Part shown: positions 14,473 to 17,161 of the stretch, in pieces | How positions within the stretch are numbered: position 1 is the stretch's first letter | Layout: each line of letters begins with the position of its first letter | Origin: Bacillota bacterium | Lineage (GTDB): Bacteria > Bacillota > Clostridia > Lachnospirales > Lachnospiraceae | DNA length: 17,161 nucleotides | Direction of reading: 5' to 3' | Assembly: GCA_023399455.1 (NCBI GenBank) | Contig: JAEWPN010000034.1 | Location: 1 to 17,161, forward strand | Translations under genes and position numbers: made by a program | Notes under the pieces: generated by a model | Databases searched by the model: none | What the model was told of the DNA's origin: nothing | What the model saw: the letters and a program-made list of their open reading frames with translations, nothing else

Positions 14473-15540
14473 CTATTCTTTAAAATACTGCCCGTATATG
14501 TCAAAAAAGCTGGAGGTCTTTACCTCAGGATCATGAATGAATGTCACGCTGTTCCAAAGGCTTTCGTTCAGATTCCTCGTCAGCGTGCCGACAAAGGTAT
14601 CGTATTCCTGACCGAACACCTCCGTCTTGCGCTCCTCTACGATTTTCACCTTATTCGCATCGGTCTCTTCACGGTTGAAGGTGCTTATACATTTAATGAT
14701 ATGGTATCCATATTCTGTTTCTACGATGCTGCTGATCTCTCCTGTCTCCAGATTGAACGCCGCATCCTCGAAGCTTTTCTCCATATCCCCTTTGCCGAAG
14801 GAATATGTCCCCTTGTTGTCTTCGCTGTATTTCTCGATCAGCTCCTCGAAATCGGTTCCCTCCTGCGCGAGCTTTAGAACCTCCTGCGCTTTCGCATAAG
14901 CATCGTCCTTGGCTGTCTGCGTATATTCAATTTTTGCTCCTGTTCCATCCAGCGCATATGTTTTGATCAGAATATGCTGAACAGTAATCGTTCTCGCCTC
15001 ATCGTCACTGATTTCAGGATTGATATCCTTGATGATATAGCTGTAAACCTTGTTCGCCAGCGCATATTCGGAATATAGAGTGGAGATCGTCTCTTCCGTC
15101 ACCCCCATCAATTCCTTTTCTTTATCATTGAGGGAATTATAATATATTCCGGCCGCTTCCGCCACCTGCTCCATCTCCTGCTCCGACAGCTCCACTCCGT
15201 GCTGCTCCGCCAGAAGATTCATCGTCTTGATCTGGGCAATACGCGCCAAAGCGGTATCCTTCACATTCTGCTCCAAGGTCGTTCCCTCGATATCCGCGTC
15301 CCATATACTGGAGCCGAAAACTCCTTCGTACTGGTTCTGTGAATTGGTAAGATACACCATGATTTCAGGCAGCTTGCAGGAAATTGTCTCTATGCGAAAT
15401 ATCTCGTCCTTGCTAAAACCGGTAGTCAGAACGACCTTCGTTCCATTCTCATCCTTATTGCCGCAGGCGCTGGCCAGTCCGGCAAGACATATCATCAGAA
15501 GTACTGCCGCTGCCCGTTTCCATGATTGTTTTTCACTCAT
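14473..15540 (-). CDS. Parvulin-type peptidyl-prolyl isomerase lipoprotein (PpiC/PrsA-like)
   Basis: This is a secreted foldase of about 355 residues. From the ATG at 15540 it has a lipoprotein signal peptide with lipobox LASAC (Cys26). A SurA/PrsA-like helical chaperone region follows (about 80-180) with LSEQEMEQVA and ALANKVYSYIIKD. The parvulin domain spans about residues 184-286: ITVQHILIKT (His189), DFEELIEKYSED, FGKGDMEKSFEDAAFNLETG and EYGYHIIKC. It would act outside the membrane, speeding proline isomerisation in exported proteins. A GTG at 15582 gives 14 more residues and lies 2 bases after the previous stop. I prefer the ATG because the longer form would put about 24 charged residues before the hydrophobic core; neither start has an ideal ribosome site. 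It is probably co-transcribed with the FAD protein. No terminator follows it. Confidence 0.88.
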   Translation of the reverse strand: MSEKQSWKRAAAVLLMICLAGLASACGNKDENGTKVVLTTGFSKDEIFRIETISCKLPEIMVYLTNSQNQYEGVFGSSIWDADIEGTTLEQNVKDTALARIAQIKTMNLLAEQHGVELSEQEMEQVAEAAGIYYNSLNDKEKELMGVTEETISTLYSEYALANKVYSYIIKDINPEISDDEARTITVQHILIKTYALDGTGAKIEYTQTAKDDAYAKAQEVLKLAQEGTDFEELIEKYSEDNKGTYSFGKGDMEKSFEDAAFNLETGEISSIVETEYGYHIIKCISTFNREETDANKVKIVEERKTEVFGQEYDTFVGTLTRNLNESLWNSVTFIHDPEVKTSSFFDIYGQYFKE

Positions 15541-15584
15541 CCTTCTTCTTATCTTTAATGTCCTTTTATTGCGTTCAAACACCT

Positions 15585-16988
15585 CTATATTTCCATTCCC
15601 TTCAATATACTTCTTGCCACACTGATTCCATTGGCCGAGGCCTGCTGTAATCCGCGCGTCACACCGGCCCCGTCGCCGATAGCGCGAAGCCCCTTCACGC
15701 TCGTTTCAAAGTTCTTATCCACTACTACCTTATTGGAATAGAATTTCACCTCTACGCCGTAAAGCAGAGTCTCATCCGAAGCGATTCCCGGAGTCACCTT
15801 ATCCAGCGCTTCCAGCATCTCTTGAATATCCACCATGATTCTGTGGGGGAATACCAGTGACAAATCTCCCGGCACCGCATCCTTCAGCGTAGGAATCAAG
15901 TTGTTTCTGCAAAGCCTCTCCTCGGTAGTCCTCCTGCCCCGTTTGAAATCTCCGAAAGTCTGTACCATAATCCTCCCGCCACAGAGCATATTGGACAACT
16001 GTGCAATCTGCTTGCCGTATTCGATAGGAGTCTTGAAAGGCTTCGTAAAATTCTTGGATACGAGAATGGCAAAGTTCGTATTGTTAGTCTTAAATTCTTT
16101 CGATTTATATGCATGTCCGTTTACCACTGCAAGTCCGCCCTCATAATATTCCGTCGCAACTTCTCCTGAGGGATTTGTACAGAAGGTCCTCACCTTGTCA
16201 TCGAAGGTAGGTGTATATAAAACCAACTTGGCTTCGTACAGATTCTCGTTCAAAAACTGCATCACTTCGTCGCGTACTTCCACGCGAACACCGATATCCA
16301 CCGTTCCAGGGGTCGTTTCGATGCCGATCTCATCGCACTTGTCCTTGAACCAGTCCGCACCCTCCCGGCCTACAGCCGAAACGATTTCCCTCGCATAATA
16401 GGATTCACCCTTATCGGTGACGATTCCTACCGCCTTGCCCTCCTCTATGAGAATCTGTTCCACCATCGTATTGAACATCAGATGGACACCTTCCTTCTCC
16501 AGATGGTGCTGCAGCTTGGAATAAATCTTATACCCCTCCTCCGTGCCAAGGTGACGGATCGGACACTCTATCAGCTTTAAATTCGCATTGATGGCTTTTC
16601 TTCTTATTTTACGGATCTCTTTTTCCTTGTCTGCGCCGTACACGCTTTCATCCGCACCGAATTCCAGGTAAACCCTGTCCGATTCTCCGATAAGTTTCAG
16701 CGTCTCGTCATAACCCAGAATGGCCGGAAGATTGCCGCCCACATCAGGAGATAAAGACAGCTTTCCATCGGAAAATGCTCCCGCACCCGCAAAGCCTGTT
16801 GTAATGGAGCAAGGCTTACACCCTACGCACTGCTTGGTCACACGCTTGGGGCAGTTTCTCTTCTCGATAGAGCGCCCCTTTTCCACCACCAGAACCTTTA
16901 AGTCCTTATTTTTATTAATCAGCTCATAAGCGCAGAAAATTCCCCCCGGGCCGGCGCCTATTATAATCACATCATAATCTTTTTCCAT
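15585..16988 (-). CDS. FAD-dependent oxidoreductase-like protein (COG2509 family)
   Basis: The 467-residue protein opens with a Rossmann dinucleotide fold: DVIIIGAGPGGIFCAYEL, with GxGxxG at 11-16 and Glu36 (VVEKG) to hold the ribose. A cysteine group (Cys46, Cys54, Cys57, Cys60) precedes the family motif GFAGAGAFSDGKLSLS (65-80). The middle region has VDIGVRVEV and GRRTTEERL, and the C-terminus has AIGDGAGVTRGLQQASANG (436-454), the second FAD contact. This layout matches the 'FAD-dependent dehydrogenase' family COG2509, found widely in anaerobes; its substrate and reaction are not established. The ATG is preceded by GAGG 8 bases upstream and by a promoter over the end of sbcC. The parvulin gene follows directly, suggesting a shared transcript. 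Confidence 0.88.
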   Translation of the reverse strand: MEKDYDVIIIGAGPGGIFCAYELINKNKDLKVLVVEKGRSIEKRNCPKRVTKQCVGCKPCSITTGFAGAGAFSDGKLSLSPDVGGNLPAILGYDETLKLIGESDRVYLEFGADESVYGADKEKEIRKIRRKAINANLKLIECPIRHLGTEEGYKIYSKLQHHLEKEGVHLMFNTMVEQILIEEGKAVGIVTDKGESYYAREIVSAVGREGADWFKDKCDEIGIETTPGTVDIGVRVEVRDEVMQFLNENLYEAKLVLYTPTFDDKVRTFCTNPSGEVATEYYEGGLAVVNGHAYKSKEFKTNNTNFAILVSKNFTKPFKTPIEYGKQIAQLSNMLCGGRIMVQTFGDFKRGRRTTEERLCRNNLIPTLKDAVPGDLSLVFPHRIMVDIQEMLEALDKVTPGIASDETLLYGVEVKFYSNKVVVDKNFETSVKGLRAIGDGAGVTRGLQQASANGISVARSILKGMEI

Positions 16989-17050
16989 TTGCTATACCTC
17001 ATACTTCCTAAATGTTCACAGGTTACTGTTCTTACCAAATATCCGCGAAT

Positions 17051-17080
17051 ATTATACCACAACCTTTATACTGCTGCCTA
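17051..17080 (-). promoter_or_regulatory. Extended -10 promoter overlapping the sbcC stop codon
   Basis: TATAAT (17051-17056) with TGG directly upstream is a perfect extended -10 on the minus strand. TAGGCA (17075-17080, 4 of 6) lies 18 bases further up. The -10 includes the TAA stop of sbcC. It would start an mRNA near 17044 for the FAD protein and the parvulin lipoprotein, without excluding read-through from sbcC, as no terminator lies between. Confidence 0.55.
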
Positions 17081-17161
17081 CATTTGTTTTTGTAACCACT
17101 ATTTGTTTTTCTATCTTTTCCGCCAGCTCGGGAACATGGGAAATAATCCCTATTAAACGGT
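17052..17161 (-). CDS. sbcC: Exonuclease SbcC (Rad50-like), last 35 residues only
   Basis: The frame enters from the right edge and ends with TAA at 17052-17054. The visible peptide begins RLIGIISHVPELAEKI and ends TNVGSSIKVVV. This is the conserved C-terminus of SbcC: the D-loop/H-loop region of its ABC-type ATPase head ('IGIISHV.EL'), with the switch histidine present, then a final strand ending in GSS-hydrophobic residues. SbcC pairs with SbcD to cut hairpins and process broken DNA ends. The frame lacked a start inside the window, so only the tail is seen. The fit to the SbcC tail is good over its short length, but another Rad50-like ATPase is possible. Confidence 0.82.
   Translation of the reverse strand, partial: RLIGIISHVPELAEKIEKQIVVTKTNVGSSIKVVV

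Overview
The window looks like a chromosomal segment of a low-to-moderate GC, spore-former-related Clostridia, most likely Lachnospiraceae. The reasons are strong AGGAGG-type ribosome sites, sigma-A promoters with extended -10 boxes, a perfect CIRCE element, a SpoIID-like/peptidoglycan-binding protein, a COG2509 flavoprotein next to sbcC, and a four-gene operon of proteins that I know only from this family. The assignment rests on protein resemblance from memory; no search was run. Almost everything is on the minus strand, so the window reads from right to left. A three-gene plus-strand cassette at 8481-10386 is the exception.

Right part (17161 to 10478, minus): the 3' end of sbcC, with a promoter overlapping its stop codon; a COG2509 FAD-dependent protein followed closely by a PpiC/PrsA-like parvulin lipoprotein; then htpG (Hsp90) behind its own promoter and a perfect HrcA/CIRCE operator, with a hairpin terminator after it. 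HtpG carries an unusual acidic insert made of three 12-residue repeats. Next come a leaderless protein with SpoIID-like and peptidoglycan-binding domains, whose promoter spacer contains a 12-bp perfect palindrome, and a small basic protein with one membrane segment. A two-way terminator ends this block and the facing plus-strand cassette.

Middle (8481 to 10386, plus): a YtrA-subfamily GntR repressor, an ABC ATPase and an ABC-2-like permease. They are tightly packed, with an inverted repeat over the -10 box that suggests autorepression.

Left-middle (8211 to 1222, minus): the most interesting part. One extended -10 promoter precedes four closely spaced genes. They encode a ~1193-residue protein with two beta-domains and a long helical repeat region (DUF5717-like); a 439-residue protein with the layout of Hsp70 (ATPase-like lobes plus a beta substrate-domain-like tail) but altered phosphate loops (DUF5716-like); a 277-residue TPR protein; and a 396-residue coiled-coil protein with a central two-helix membrane hairpin. 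I infer a membrane-tethered, Hsp70-like scaffold machine of unknown function.

Left end (1188 to 1, minus): a polar amino-acid ABC importer. The lipoprotein binding protein has its own promoter, a strong terminator-like hairpin follows it, and then the permease begins and runs off the window. The hairpin probably sets binding protein in excess over membrane parts. No tRNA, rRNA, CRISPR or insertion sequence was seen, and no gene-free stretch exceeds 300 bases.
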